From Hemerocallis citrina (lineage: Eukaryota > Streptophyta > Magnoliopsida > Asparagales > Asphodelaceae), in the NCBI GenBank assembly GCA_017893485.1, contig CM030366.1:46746283-46810282 (forward strand): 64,000 nucleotides of DNA, in the 5' to 3' direction. Below the pieces are notes generated by a model. That model was not told the origin of the DNA and searched no databases. It saw nothing but the letters and a program-made list of their open reading frames with translations. Positions within the stretch are counted from its first letter, which is position 1. Each line of letters opens with the position of its first letter. A program made the position numbers and the translations under genes. Of the stretch, positions 22,843 to 36,097 are shown piece by piece.

Positions 22843-23280
22843 CACTACAACAGACAAGCTATTCGCCGGCGTTTTTTTAGATATTCACCGACGGTTTTTT
22901 ACGCCGGTGAAAATGCCGGTGCAAATGTCGCCGAAGCGAGCGTCGTGGAAAGATAGGGGTATACACCGGCGTTTCTACTGGAAGCCGGTAGATCTTGAAA
23001 ATACACCGGCGGTCAGCTAATGCCGGTGTATGGGCAATTCTGAGTGCCATTCTTTTCCCCAATACACATTCACCGGCAGTCACATAACGCCGGTATATTT
23101 ATCTTCACCGGCGTTTCCACAAATGCCGGTGTATGTTCAATATTTACTGGCGGTCGACAAATGACGGTATATGCTTATTTAAGAGTGCCCTATTTTCCCT
23201 ACTTACAAGCACCGGCGTGTTGTAAAAACGCCGCTATAGTGAGATTCACCGGCATTTTCTGAAACATCGGTGTATGATCG
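22843..23280. repeat. CACTA left terminal inverted repeat and subterminal repeats
   Basis: CACTACAACA is followed by about ten copies of a CACCGGCG/CGCCGGTG core up to about 23270. In this class such repeats bind the element's own second protein. Confidence 0.85.
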
Positions 23281-24094
23281 TTTGTTTTTTGGGCTCCAGT
23301 TTTTTTATTCGATTTCAATTCATAATTTCATTTAAAAAACCTGTAAACTAATTCACAACCGATTCAACCAATTTCAGGTATATTAATGCGCAAATCACAA
23401 TCAAACACAAGGATTAAAGATAATAAAGTTTCACACATAGTCCATTAATCGTCCAAATTCACCGCAAAATTAACAGTGTCATAATTAACAAATACAGTAA
23501 TAAACATCCCAAATATCTCAACAATTACTTAAAACAACAATCCAGGACATAACAACAACAAGGACAACATAACAACAACAACTAGACTAGGCCGACCACA
23601 GATTCATATCCCTCGAGTCACTTCAGTCCTGATCATCAGAATTTCCTTGATCTGGGAGACTCACATTTGATTGATTGATCGGACCGCTCTGTGAAAAAAA
23701 AAAAAATTTAGTTCAACACTAGACCACAATACAGAATATACATATTTTTTGAACTTGCAAAAAGATCTACCCAATTCATAAGTTCTAAGATCAAAGTACC
23801 AATTGCAAATGGAATTGTTAATGATATATAGAGAGGTAAAATAACTATATTGCAGTGCTAAAAAGCTAGTACTTAATTTTGTTTTTGAATATATCTAAAA
23901 CAGTAAAACAAATGAAAATCAAGTATCTAACTTGAAACCTTTATATTCTCCTCTGATTGGGAATATCCAGTATCTAAAACAGTAAAACAAATCAAAATCC
24001 AGTATCTAAGCATATCTTTCATGGATTGTTCAGACAATCCATGAAACTGTCATCGTGGAAAGAAACCAAATATAAGAAAAATAAGAAAAATAAA
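23281..24094. other. CACTA left interior, unassigned
   Basis: About 800 bases without a gene. AT-rich, with an A-run at 23692-23705. It probably includes the untranslated 3' region of the minus-strand genes. Confidence 0.4.
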
Positions 24095-24423
24095 AAGGGG
24101 CTCATATCAAGTGTAGTTTTAAGGAACTGTCATCGTGGAAGGAAACCAAATATAGAAGCCAGAAATGGAAACATAAAGAGGAATGGTAGAGAATGAGGAT
24201 ACACCAGGCTAACATAGCGGCATTTTCCTCATCTCTCTCTCATCCCTTCTTTCTCTTCAGCACACGCACACAAAGAGACATCAGCAACAATAGCAAGAGC
24301 GACAACAACATCAATAATAATAAATCATAATAAATGAGATGTCTCTATATGGGTTTCCAGATCTCCACTCGAGCCCTCTCTTTCTAATCACAGCCCAATT
24401 AAGAACATAGACGACAGCCACTA
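24095..24423. repeat. CACTA internal repeat unit B, copy 1
   Basis: About 330 bp with GGCTCATATCAAGTGTAG at the start, ACCAGGCTAACATAGCGGC in the middle and GAGATGTCTCTATATGGG near the end. Copies 2 and 3 lie at 26752-27081 and 27451-27795 in the same orientation. Confidence 0.85.
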
Positions 24424-24449
24424 AAAAACTAAATAGTAGGGTTTTCAGA

Positions 24450-26645
24450 TTCTCAAAATGGCATTTTCTGACAAATTATCTCACAAACACTAATACACCT
24501 CTTTTATGGATTCTACGACCAACCCCATTTTGGTATACATCATCCTTAGATGACAATTAACCCATTTTGGTAAATAGCATTCTTAGATGACAATAATATG
24601 GCTAATATCCAGTATCTAAAACAGTAAAAGAAATGAAAATTTCCACTATCTAAGCATGTTTGTCTATTCTTCATCCCAACTTTGCCAATGATGTTTCCGG
24701 CTCCAAAAGAAACCTGCACACAGGTTTGTTCAGACCAATTCTTGATAGGTTTGGGAATTCTGAAGATTTTAGATACAGGATGAAAAATTATCTCACAAAC
24801 ACTAATACGCCTCTTTCATGGATTCTATAACCAACCCCATTTTGGTATACACCATCCTTAGATGACAATTAACCCATTTTGGTAAATAGCATGCTAAGAT
24901 GACAATGACATGGCTAATATCCAGTATCTAAAACAGTAAAAGAAATGAAAATTTCCAGTATCGAAGCATGTTTGTCTATTCTTCATCCCAACTTTGCCAA
25001 TGATGTTTTTGGCTCCAAAAGAAACCTGCACAAGGTTTGTTCTGACCAATTATTGACAGATTTGGGAATTCTGAAGATTTGAGATCCAGGAAGACAAATT
25101 AGAGCACAAAGAATAATACACCTCCTTCATGGATTCTACGACCAACCCCATTTTGGTATACAGCATCCTTAGATGACAATTAACCCATTTTGGTAAATAG
25201 CATGCTTAGATGACAATGATATGGCTAATATCCAGAATCTAAAACAGTAAAGAAATGAAAATTGTTCAATATCTAAGCATGTTTGTCTATTCTTCATCCC
25301 AAATTTGCCAATGATGTTTCCGGCTCCAAAAGAAACCTGCACACAGGTTTGTTCAGACCAATTCTTGACAGATTTGGGAATTCTGAAGATTTTAGATACA
25401 GGATGAAAAATTATCTCACAAACACTAATACGCCTCTTTCATGGATTCTATAACCAACCCCATTTTGGTATACACCATCCTTAGATGACAATTAACCCAT
25501 TTTGGTAAATAGCATGCTAAGATGACAATGATATGGGTAATATCCAGTATCTAAAACAGTAAAAGAAAGGAAAATTATGTGTAGCTAAGCATGTTTGTCT
25601 ATTCTTCATCCCAACTTTGCCAATGATGTTTCCGGCTCCAAAAGAAACCTGCACACAGGTTTGTTCAGACCAATTCTTGACAGATTTGGAAATTCTGAAG
25701 ATTTTACATCCAGGATGACAAATTAGAGCACAAAGAATAATAAGCCTCTTTCATGGATTCTATGACCAACCCCATTTTGGTATACAGCATCCTTAGATGA
25801 CAATTAACCCATTTTGGTAAATAGCATGCTAAGATGACAATGATATGGCTAATATCCAGTATCTAAAACAGTAAAAGAAATGAAAATTTCCAGTAGCTAA
25901 GCATGTTTGTCTATTCTTCTTCCCAACTTTGCCAATGATGTTTCCGGCTCCAAAAGAAACCTGCACACAGGTTTGTTCAGACCAATTCTTGACAGATTTG
26001 GGAATTCTGAAGATTTTAGATCCAGGATGACAAATTAGAGCACACAGAATAGTACGGCTCTTTCATGGATTCTATGACCAACCCCATTTTGGTATACAAC
26101 ATCCTTAGATGACAATTAACCCATTTTGGTAAATAGCATGCTAAGATGACAATGACATGGCTAATATCCAGTATCTAAAACAGTAAAAGAAATGAAAATT
26201 TCCAGTATCGAAGCATGTTTGTCTATTCTTCATCCCAACTTTGCCAATGATGTTTTTGGCTCCAAAAGAAACCTGCACAAGGTTTGTTCTGACCAATTAT
26301 TGACAGATTTGGGAATTCTGAAGATTTGAGATCCAGGAAGACAAATTAGAGCACAAAGAATAATACACCTCCTTCATGGATTCTACGACCAACCCCATTT
26401 TGGTATACAGCATCCTTAGATGACAATTAACCCATTTTGGTAAATAGCATGCTTAGATGACAATGATATGGCTAATATCCAGAATCTAAAACAGTAAAAG
26501 AAATGAAAATTGTTCAATATCTAAGCATGTTTGTCTATTCTTCATCCCAAATTTGCCAATGATGTTTCCGGCTCCAAAAGAAACCTGCACACAGGTTTGT
26601 TCAGACCAATTCTTGACAGATTTGGGAATTCTGAAGATTTTAGAT
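24450..26645. repeat. CACTA internal repeat unit A, seven direct copies
   Basis: A unit of about 305-315 bp is repeated head to tail. The marker CCCCATTTTGGTATAC occurs near 24525, 24836, 25147, 25459, 25772, 26084 and 26395. Each copy also has CTCCAAAAGAAACCTGCACA and GATTTGGGAATTCTGAAGAT. The copies are only slightly diverged. No coding frame is conserved. Confidence 0.9.
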
Positions 26646-26751
26646 CGATTATTTGATCGAACCGACATTCTAAAGAAAATGCCATTTGGAAGTATGAGGA
26701 TACATGTTTCTTAGATCACCAAAACTCCCATTATTATTGAAGAAAGATAAG

Positions 26752-27081
26752 AATAGGGCTCATATCAAGTGTAGTTTTAAGGAAATGTCATCGTGGAAGG
26801 AAACCAATTAAATATAGAAGCCATAAATGGAAACAGAAAGAGGAATGGTAGAGAATGAGGATACACCAGGCTAACATAGCGGCATTTTCCTCATCTCTCT
26901 CTCATCCCTTCTTTCTCTTCAGCACACGCACACAAAGAGACATCAGCAACAACAGCAAGAGCGACAACAATATCAACAATAATAAATTATAATAAACGAG
27001 ATGTCTCTATATGGGTTTCCAGATCTCCACCCGAGCCCTCTCTTTCTAATCACAGCCCAATTAAGAATATAGACGACAGTC
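26752..27081. repeat. CACTA internal repeat unit B, copy 2
   Basis: Closely matches 24095-24423, with a few base changes and a short AATTA insertion. Confidence 0.85.
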
Positions 27082-27114
27082 ACCAAATAATCCAATCACA
27101 GCCCAATCAAAATT

Positions 27115-27420
27115 CGTCATCCTGGATCTAAAATCTTCAGAATTCCCAAATCTGTCAAGAATTGGTCAGAACAAACCTTGTGTAGGTTTCTTTTGGAGCC
27201 AGAAACATCATTGGAAAAGTTGGGATGAAGAATAGTCAAACATTCTTAGATACTGAAATTTTCATTTCTTTTACTGATTTAGATACTGGATATTAGCCAT
27301 GTCATTGTCATCTTAGCATGCTATTTACCAAAATGGGTTAATTGTCATCTAAGGATGCTGTATACCAAAATGGGGTAATTGTCATCTAAGCATGCTATAT
27401 GTTAAAATGGGGTTGGTCAT
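27115..27420. repeat. CACTA internal repeat unit A, one inverted copy
   Basis: Reverse complement of the 305-bp unit, running from GTCATCCTGGATCTAAAATC to CAAAATGGGGTTGGTCAT. It contains a short duplicated ATTGTCATCTAAG segment. With the direct array it can form a large stem. Confidence 0.85.
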
Positions 27421-27450
27421 AGAATGCATGAAAGACATGTATTGAAGAAA

Positions 27451-27795
27451 AATAAGAATAGGGCTCATATCAAGTGTAGTTTTAAGGAACTGTCATCGTG
27501 GAAGGAAACCAATTAAATATAGAAGCCATAAACGGAAACAGAAAAAGGAATGGTAGAGAATGAGGATACACCAGGCTAACATAGCGGCATTTTCCTCATC
27601 TCTCTCTCATCCCTTCTTTCTCTTTAGCACACGCACACAAAGAGACATCAGCAACAACAGCAAGAGCGACAACAACATCAATAATAATAAATTATAATAA
27701 ACGAGATGTCTCCATATGGGTTTCCAGATCTCCACTCGAGCCCTCTCTTTCTAATCACAGCCCAATTAAGAACATAGACAGCCACTAGACGACAG
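27451..27795. repeat. CACTA internal repeat unit B, copy 3
   Basis: Third copy of the 330-bp unit, directly downstream of the second protein gene. Confidence 0.85.
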
Positions 27796-27862
27796 CCACA
27801 ATACAGACTCACAAACACTAATACGTGTCTTTCATGCATTCAAAATTATAAGCTCTTCAAAA

Positions 27863-29860
27863 TTACCAATTTAAAGACTTACCAGGTGGTGGGACTTGAG
27901 ATTGCTGCCTTATTAACTGGGACAATTGTTCTTGGAGGAGTGCCACTTGTGCCTTTAATTCTGTCATCTCCTCGTCCCGAGTCCCACTTGAAGTAGATTC
28001 ACTCCGTCCAAATAACCGCGAGGGGGTTGGTCCTAGCCCCATACCATGGACACGTCCATGCCTCTCCTTTTCCCTCACTGCAGTCAAGGCAAGTCGCTGC
28101 TGGATACGAAAATCTGTGGAAGCCGCCGTACGGTCAGAATCTGAAGCGGAAGAGATTTCATCATACTTTTTCCGAGTATTAGTCTTTAAAAGGACATATA
28201 GTCAGAGTTAAAAGCAGAAGAGATTTCGACTATCATTAGCCATTTACAAAAATAAGCTATAAATCATCAAAAAGTAAAAGCAACTGAAGATATATATGAA
28301 CAATAAAAACAGATATACACATATAAAATGATAAGCAAACCTTTAAAATAAAACCACTATGAAACTGTTATTTTACTGTTTGTATAATAGTGCACCCGAA
28401 CATTTATGTTACTGTTTGTATAACAATTTTTCAACACCATTGACCCTGTCATTCTTATGTCAATTGCTAATCGGTCCTGGTCTTGTCTACTAGTATTACT
28501 AATTGCATAAACATATAACATTGCTATAGCCTATAGTAGTAAATTTCTAAAAGCTCATCACTAAACTTATGTCATAGCCTATAGTCAATTTTGTGTTCCA
28601 ACTCAATTCACCAAATATTTAATTACCCATCACTAAAATAGTTATAATGATAGTCAATTGTAGATCTGATAGATATTAGTTCACAAATTACCACAATCCG
28701 TTCCGCCTCAGGGGTGGCATATGTCCCATCCTTCGACTTGTGGGTGGCATCGAAAAAATCTATGTCGCCAAACTCCGTAGGACCCCCCAAATCTTCTTCC
28801 TACATATTAGTAAGATGAATTTATTATAAACAAATAACTGTAAGTCAAAACTGTTCGATTTGATTGCGCTTACCAATTCTTCCCGAACGAGAGCAAAGCT
28901 CTGTGTGCCAGTGGTGTGCAACACCAGCTGCTTTGACCGACTGGCAACACCGACCTCCGCCCTTTTCTGTACATGCCACAATGAAGTTAACAAAAAATTT
29001 AATTAGAGTATCCATACAACCACAAAGTCATTAAATTTTGGTTAGTAATGTAAATACCTGACCGACCGCCGAACTCCAGTAGTGCACAAGGAATTGCCAA
29101 TCCGAAGGCTCCACATCGGGTGGCACATCCCTTGCATTATCCACCTCTGACTTGTTTTTGTCAAAAAACCTAGCCTTCAAGTGACTCTTGTAGTCTCTCC
29201 ACTTTTTGGAGAGTGACTTTTCAACCCAAGGCGTAAGGGAGTCTGGGAACGAGAAGTATTGCTGTAAAATTTATGAAGTTTAACAAAAGGATAACTGAAT
29301 TGCATAAACCAACTACCCATCACTAAAAATACATATTTCATTAATATATAAATGTACGAATTCCCTAATTTGATTTCATACTGTACATGGTTTGATTTCA
29401 TTAAAAAAGGATGTATATAATTCTACTGTGGTGATAATCCCTTTTTCATACTTTCAGATTGCCTATACATATGAATTGCGTAAACCAATTATATCTTTTA
29501 GATGGGAAATACCTTGATTATTGTAATTGCAGTTGCCTTTGTCGTGGTTGGCACCTTCGGCCAACTCTCGTACGACAAAGGAATTATCTGTGGGTTCCTT
29601 GCTATTACCCCAATAAAGGATGAGAATTTGCTTGCATTATCACCAACCGGTTGCCCGACACTGTTTTCCTCCACCACAATCCATTCGTCGTTCTTAAGTT
29701 TCCATATGTCCGTCATCTTAGTTCGCCCTCGATGTTTCTTGACAGTGGGCGTGCTACCCTCCCCCTCCTCTGTCTGACTATCACTAATATGTAGTGGCTG
29801 CTCATCCCCATGGATTTCGTTGCCATCATTTACATTGATCCTTTTTCCATGCCTCGGCAT
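27863..29860 (-). pseudogene. CACTA second protein (Ptta/En/Spm, Transposase_24 type)
   Basis: Exon 1 starts MPRHGKRINVNDG (29860) and runs to a donor at AAG|GTATTT near 29514. Exon 2 reads QYFSFPDSLTPWVEKSLSKK, WRDYKSHLKARFF and PSDWQFLVHYWSS (about 29263-29058). Later exons give KRAEVGVASRSKQLVLHTTG, DATHKSKDGTYATPEAERIV and ISSASDSDRTA. The last ends in a coiled coil, EMTELKAQVALLQEQLSQL. This order matches plant transposase PF03004 proteins encoded beside TNP2, thought to bind the subterminal repeats. I see no clear internal stop in the exons, so it may be intact. It is marked pseudogene only because the element's partner is broken and splicing is unproven. Confidence 0.75.
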
Positions 29861-29872
29861 CTTGTACCTGTC

Positions 29873-30446
29873 AAAGATTCAATAAATTCATTAGAGGAGC
29901 AAAATTAATTAATAACATAGTTTAATGTAAATGACACCAAGCAGTAGAAAATAGAAACCGTCGTTGCTAACATCAAGGTTACAACAATACACTAATGGTT
30001 GAGAGCAAATTGGCAGTTGAAAAAGAATGAATGTATGACCTACATCCATCCATTGTTCAACTTCAATAACGCTAGGCATTGGATTATATAAATTGTAGGC
30101 AAAATGGTAGATGAAAATAAAAACATTTGCAATGTTGCTTTGTTAAAGTTAAGATTATTATTATCTCCTCAGACTTGGAAACGCAATGTAAGGAAAACTA
30201 GTAAAAGGGTAGCACAGCATTAAAAATCTAACATCCATAGCCTTAAATGGTATAGAATAACCATCAAAGGTAATCCATAACCCAGGCGACAAAGAGTGAC
30301 AAAGAGGAAAAATCTATAGAAATCGTTCCATTCTTAAATTAACAGATAATTAAACCAATTATTAAATTCACATACAACATGTTCAGAATTACAAGACATA
30401 ATATTACAACAAGATTTAAGACACAAAAATTACAGGACATATAATA
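29873..30446. other. Spacer between the two CACTA genes
   Basis: About 570 AT-rich bases with no coding frame. It should hold the transposase 3' untranslated region and any promoter of the downstream gene. Confidence 0.4.
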
Positions 30447-33400
30447 TTAAGATTGAAAATCAAGTAAACTACAATACGACATCTTCCAATACATCACCCT
30501 CTTCTCCATCCTTGCGGAGCCAAGTCCCGCAAATTCCGCTGTAGTTGTGTTTAAATCAAACATAGGAAACTCAGAAGCAATGTAACTGTTCATGACTTTA
30601 TCGTCTTCATCTTCTGAAGTATCGCCCAGTTGTAATACATCTCTTGGTTGCATAATGAGAGCCACATAAGATTTTGGCAGGGTTGGATCTTCAATGTAGA
30701 ATACTTGTTGCACTTGGGATGGGAACACAAATGGTTCGTGACTAATGTGTGTACCGATGTGAATCAATTTTGAGAAGTTTATAACTGTGAAGCCTAAATT
30801 ATCCTTATTATTAGCAAAATTCCTATCAAACTCAGCCCAATCCCCACGAAATAAGACAACACGAAAATGACCAAAATAATTCAACTCAATGATATCCGTC
30901 AGCACTCCATAGTAGTCGAAATCTCCATCGACAGGCCTTGTGTCTGACTTGGAAGCATAACTTCTAGTCTTAGAAGTCACTACCATTCCACTATTTTGAG
31001 ATTTCAAATTACATTCACGATCCTTAGTACGAAATCTAAAGCCATTGAATATGTATCCTCCGTATCTTTTGACTATCTTATAGGGACCTTTGGCAAGTAC
31101 TTGTATTTCAGATGATACACCTTCAGGACCCAAAGAATGTACCTATAAATTTTGCGCAAATCGTATCAGCACCATGGATAACGTAGATATAATCAAGATT
31201 AACTTGCATTTTCCTAATTCACTTACATGAGATTCAAACCACTTATGAAATTTTTCATTCATCAACTTGTTTTGTTCACGTGGTGGCAATCTTCTTGGTC
31301 TAGCCCTTCGTTTGATGTCCCTAACAAATTCGGTAAAATACAAGCAATTGAAATAAGGAATAACAAATGTAAGTTAATATCGAACTCTGCGGTTTTCACT
31401 ATATTCGATTTAAATTCAAAAGCAACTTACTTTCGAAATGGCTCCACTGATGCATGGTGGTCTAGCACATATTGATGTGCCTGTTCTCACGTTAAGTTAT
31501 CTAGCTCAAATGCATCAACTTTACCAATAGTAGTGCCAGCGGTATCGAAAAGATATTTAGCACCATCAAGGTTGGAAATGTCTGGATTTCTCCTTGGTCT
31601 AGTCAAAGATGTCTCTACACCCTACAGATACCTGGAACAAAAATGTGAATACTCCTCTGATAGATATCCCTGAGCTATTAACCCTTCAGGAAATGCTCTA
31701 TTTTTAACATAACCCTTGAGTCGGTATAGGTACCTAAACATGTGCAATTAATGAATTAGAGCGGAGTAAGGGAATAAAAGAAATGAGCTTTTGAGAATTC
31801 AGTTTTGTAAGATGCATGAATTCTTTTACCTCTCAATGGGGTACATCCACCGATAATGAACAGGTCCGCCGATTCTGGCTTCACCAGTAAGGTGGATTAT
31901 CAAGTGAATCATTATAGTGAAGAACGATGGAGGAAATATCATCTCCATTTTACTAAGTGTCAATGCCGCGCGCTGCTCCAATTGGTCAATATCTTCAACA
32001 CGAAGCATTCCTGAGCAAATACCTTTATATATGCTACAAAGATCTTTCAGGACAGTAGTGATTTGCTCACACATTGAAGACCTTAGGGCCACAAGAAGGA
32101 GATCCTGCATTAGGATGTGGTAGTCGTGTGACTTTAGACCCTGAAGCCTCTTCTCCTTAAAGTTGACACACCTTGCTATGTTAGAAGAATAACCATCAGG
32201 AACTTTAAGTTCCAGTAGAACTTTGCAAAACAATTCCAACTCCGATTTTGACATTGAATAGATTGCAGGAGGTAGGAGTACTCTCCCGTTCGGTAATTCC
32301 TCTGGGTGCAACTCATGTCGGATGCCCATTGACTTCAAATCAAGTCGGCTCTTAAGATTGTCCTTTGTCTTCCGGTCATCTCCCATAACTGTTCCTATGC
32401 AATTTTTACCAATATTTTTTTCGATATGCATCACATCTAAATTATGTCGCAATAAGTTGAATTCCCAATACGGCAACTTGAAGAAAATACTTTTCTTCTT
32501 CCATGCACCTAAACTCGTCATGTTCTGATACTCATCTTCGCCACATAGATCGGTCTCCTCATCTTGCTCCGGCCTTGCCCTTTTCTTGCCCTTTTTGCTG
32601 ACTTGTGGTTCTTTTCCATATTTGAACTGATGACCATCTACCCGCCTCAGAATATCTGACCCAGAAGTAGCTCCAGGAGCATGTTCCCACTCGTCGGTAC
32701 CATCAAATGTCGCTCTCTCGGTCCGAAATATATGTGTGTCAGGCAATTATCTCCTATGACCCATATAGCAAAATTTTCTACCATTGTACAACCACCTTGA
32801 ACTAGTTTGGTCAGCACAACAAGGATATGCATAACGTCCTTTAGTACTATATCCACATAAATTTGCATATGCTGGAAAATCATTGATTGTCCAAGACAAC
32901 ACGACCCGAAGAGAAAATGTTTCTTTAGCCATTGCATCATAGGTTGGAACAGCCACCCACAATTTCTGAAGTTCATTTATTAACGGCTATAGGTACACAT
33001 CTATATCATTTTCAGGACCTTTCGGTCCAGGAACTATCATGGACAAAATAAATGAGGACTGCTTCATACATTTCCAAGGCAGCAAATTGTATGGTATTAA
33101 CACAACAGGCCATATGCTGTATGTACTACTCATTTGCCTAAAAGGGTTGAAACCATCACTAGCTAGTCCAAGTCTCACATTCCGAGGATCTTCCGCAAAA
33201 TCGGGATATCTTCCATCAAATTTTTTCCAAGATTGAGAATCAGTAGGATGTCTAAGAATCTCATCATTAATGCGACCTTCAGCATGCCATTTCATATCAG
33301 ACGAAGTTTTCGAAGACATAAACAACCTTTGTAGCCTAGGAATCAGAGGAAAGTAACGCAATAGTTTGGCAGACTTCTTTCTCCTACTTCTCTTAGTAGA

Positions 33401-34237
33401 TCCACTGGCTTGATCGTCTTGATTTGGTGTTTCTAACCATTTCGAAGAACCACAGACTTTGCAATTTTTCAGACTTTCCTTACCTCTCGTGAAAAGCATG
33501 CAGTCATTTGGACATGCTGCTATCTTCTCATACCCTAGATCGAAAGAACTTAGGAATTTTTTGATTTTATAGGTTGAGTTTGGAATACAGATTTCTGGAA
33601 ATGCTTCATTCAACAGTTCAAGTAGCATAGTGAAGGACTTAGCAGACCACCCATTTAAACATTTAATCTGAAATAGTCTGACAATGAATGAGAATTTAGA
33701 GAATTTGGTGCAATCGCGGTACAGCGGAGTACTAGCATCTTCAAGCAACTTAGCGAAGGATTCTTGCTGTTTATTATTTTCAGGGGCGGGGTCAGGCATT
33801 TCATCGTCCACCTCACCACCAATTTGTGATGTTTCTGTTGACTCATTATGAACTTGGGTTGTTGGATTATTGGTGTGGAAAGAAACATTATGAATCCCCA
33901 AGGTGTCTTGCAACAAAGCATGCATCTCATCGGGAACACTTAAGTCTTCGTTCACTAAGGGCTCATCTTCATTTTCTAATACAACCGGACGAACAGGAGC
34001 TGACGTATGATCCTTTCCATGACAAAACCACCGTGTGTACCCTTGAAGAAAACCGTTGACAACCAAATGTGTATGTACTACGTCACATGTCCTCAAATTA
34101 CAATTTGTACATCGGAGGCATGGACAAAGGATTAGGTTGGGATCACGGGAATGTCGTTTGGCAAAGATAATAAAATCTTTAATACCATCCCGGTACTCCT
34201 TGGATAATCGTGGTTTACTAATCCAACTTCTATCCAT
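30447..34237 (-). pseudogene. CACTA TNP2-type transposase, with premature stops
   Basis: The frame starts MDRSWISKPRLSKEYRDG at 34237, with a transposase-associated domain (CPCLRCTNC; PF13963). A Transposase_21/TNP2 core follows, with LSWTINDFPAYANLCG, YPCC, RKFCYMGHRR and LLRHNLDVMHIEKNI. Then comes DUF4218 (LKSHDYHILMQDLL...HLTGEARIGGPVHYRWMYPIER). An intron at 31829-31734 is supported by GAGAG|GTAAAA and TTTAG|GTACC, with YLYRLKGYVKNRAFPEG continuing after it. A DUF4216 end follows, DFDYYGVLTDIIELNYFGHF. In-frame stops occur at 32989-32987 (TAG) and 32749-32747 (TAA), and again after intron 1. The layout is otherwise complete. Confidence 0.88.
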
Positions 34238-34716
34238 TATAACAATAGCAGACAATCTGAAATTAAAATTTGATATATTAAATAGTATTAGATTTAAAAG
34301 GCTTTTTTTATATTTAATTTCACCTTTTTTAAAACCATCCCTAGCCGCAAATAAATAAACAATATAACAATTAACTGTAAAATAAAGAAATCTCAGTTCC
34401 AAAAATGTATAAAAAACAATTAAATCTTAATACAATCTACTCTATTCACATAACCTAAACTACCTTTGTGGAAATTATCTCAACCACCTTAGTGACATTT
34501 TATCGCACACCTTTTGTTCGAGTGTAATATCGATTCGACTATAGTCTCCCCTGTATTTGGCTTTCCGTTCAAGGAGATGATGATGGTAAAGGGTATTTGC
34601 TGAGGAAGAGAATAGGACGAATAACGAGGGCGCCGTGCTGTAAATACGATAACAAGAAGATCTGATGACTCATGAACTATTCTATTCATAGCTACTAATA
34701 ATCAGTTACTTATCCC

Positions 34717-34718
34717 AA

Positions 34719-34754
<36 letters not shown>

Positions 34755-34825
34755 CCCTATACCTCATCTACATTTGTTCTCATTTAACCTTTAAAGTGGA
34801 CTACATTTGTTCTCATCTATCCCAA

Positions 34826-34856
<31 letters not shown>
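34717..34856. repeat. Two (TAA)n microsatellites
   Basis: Runs at about 34717-34753 and 34825-34855 separated by a partly duplicated segment (CTACATTTGTTCTCAT twice), inside the CACTA 5' region. Confidence 0.85.
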
Positions 34857-35790
34857 TGAACTATCAAAGAACAATGTCAAAAGGTATCCATCACTCCAAA
34901 TCACCAACTCCAGATTTACATTTACTCATTCTCTCATAAAACACCCATCCCTAAATACCACAAAAAATTATATTCTCCTCTATTATCATTTATCAAGCAA
35001 ACACTTTACTCAATGATGGACAACAACTAAAAAATGGAAATTTCTTATTTAACTTCCTAAGTTTACTCCATACTTGCATGACATCTCAAGCATCTAAAAT
35101 ATAGTCTACAAACTATTCCTTACCAAATGTCAAAACACCTAAACCATGGACCAAATGACATATCTAACACAAAATTGGAAACATTAAATGAAATTTCACA
35201 CGATAACACATCAATCTAGTAAAACCACTTAATTCCATAGCCAAAATCTCATGTCGCGATGCATCAATCATCATTATGCAATCAAAAAGACCTTCATGTT
35301 CTAGTTCACAGTATCACAAACACAATATGTCCAACATATTTTGTAAACAGTAACGGATGAAAAATAAACGAAGAACTCTTCCATCATGAAGATGCTCTCA
35401 TGAAATCCCAAGCATTGAAAAAAAACGAGAAGAATAAAGCATTATACCACTCAATGTCCGATGAGTTGTTGACGGTAGGGGGGACTAGGGCTGTCGGAGA
35501 TGGCTGTCGGAGATGGCAGTGGGGGAACTGGGACTGGGGCGACGACGGAGGATATGGAGACGGTGACGGTGGGGCTGTCGGAGATGGCTCCTTTCGAACG
35601 CCTCTCGGATAGGGCGTTTTGGGAACTCCAAAATCGACGGTGAGAGAGAGAGAGAAGGAAGACAAGGGAAGGAGGGAGTTTTGATCGGCTTTGGGAACTC
35701 CAAATTCGACGAAGGGAAGGAGGGAAAACGAAGGGCGACACGCGAAAAAATTGGGTTTGGGAAAAAAGCATGCGAAATGTTAGGGTTCGC
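34857..35790. other. CACTA right interior upstream of the transposase
   Basis: No conserved gene. A GC-rich stretch at 35455-35760 includes duplicated GGCTGTCGGAGATGG phrases and gives several overlapping low-complexity frames. It is probably the 5' leader or promoter side of the minus-strand transcripts. Confidence 0.4.
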
Positions 35791-36094
35791 GGTGATTTAT
35801 CCCAGTTAATTCACCGCCGTTTTAAAAAACAAACGCCGGTGAATGGGAGAAGATTTTTGGCCACATTCGTCTGTATATTCGCCGGCGTGTTTTATTAAAA
35901 CGCCGGTGAATATTACCCTTCACCGGCGTTTTATCACAAAACGCTGGTGAATATCATAATTCCCCGGCATTTTATGGAGGCCGCCGGCATATAGCCATCC
36001 AATCTGATGCTCTTTTCCTGGTCTCTTCCTACCCCTGCGCGAATGGTAAAACGCCGGGGAAGATACGCCGGTAAATCGATGATGTGTTGTAGTG
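35791..36094. repeat. CACTA right terminal inverted repeat and subterminal repeats
   Basis: Contains at least eight CGCCGGTGAA/TTCACCGGCG motifs and ends TGTTGTAGTG, mirrored by the left end. Confidence 0.85.
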
Positions 36095-36097
36095 CCA

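Larger units (their letters stand above)
22843..36094 (-). mobile_element. Complete CACTA (En/Spm) DNA transposon, 13.25 kb
   Basis: Termini are CACTACAACA and TGTTGTAGTG, in perfect inverted orientation. The element is flanked by the 3-bp duplication CCA (22840-22842 and 36095-36097), the class signature. Both ends carry clusters of subterminal CACCGGCG motifs in both orientations. Two minus-strand genes are present: a TNP2-type transposase near the right end and a Ptta/En/Spm-type second protein. A 4-kb repeat-filled tract lies near the left end. It interrupts the 5' LTR of element N. The transposase has at least three stop codons, so autonomous movement is unlikely, although the ends look usable in trans. 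Confidence 0.95.

Noticed and set aside
24450..26645. Array considered as a centromeric satellite
   Set aside because: It lies wholly inside one CACTA element and has only seven units.
35384..35771. Three overlapping frames upstream of the CACTA transposase
   Set aside because: Low-complexity S/P-rich translations caused by duplicated phrases, with no match to the family's known proteins.
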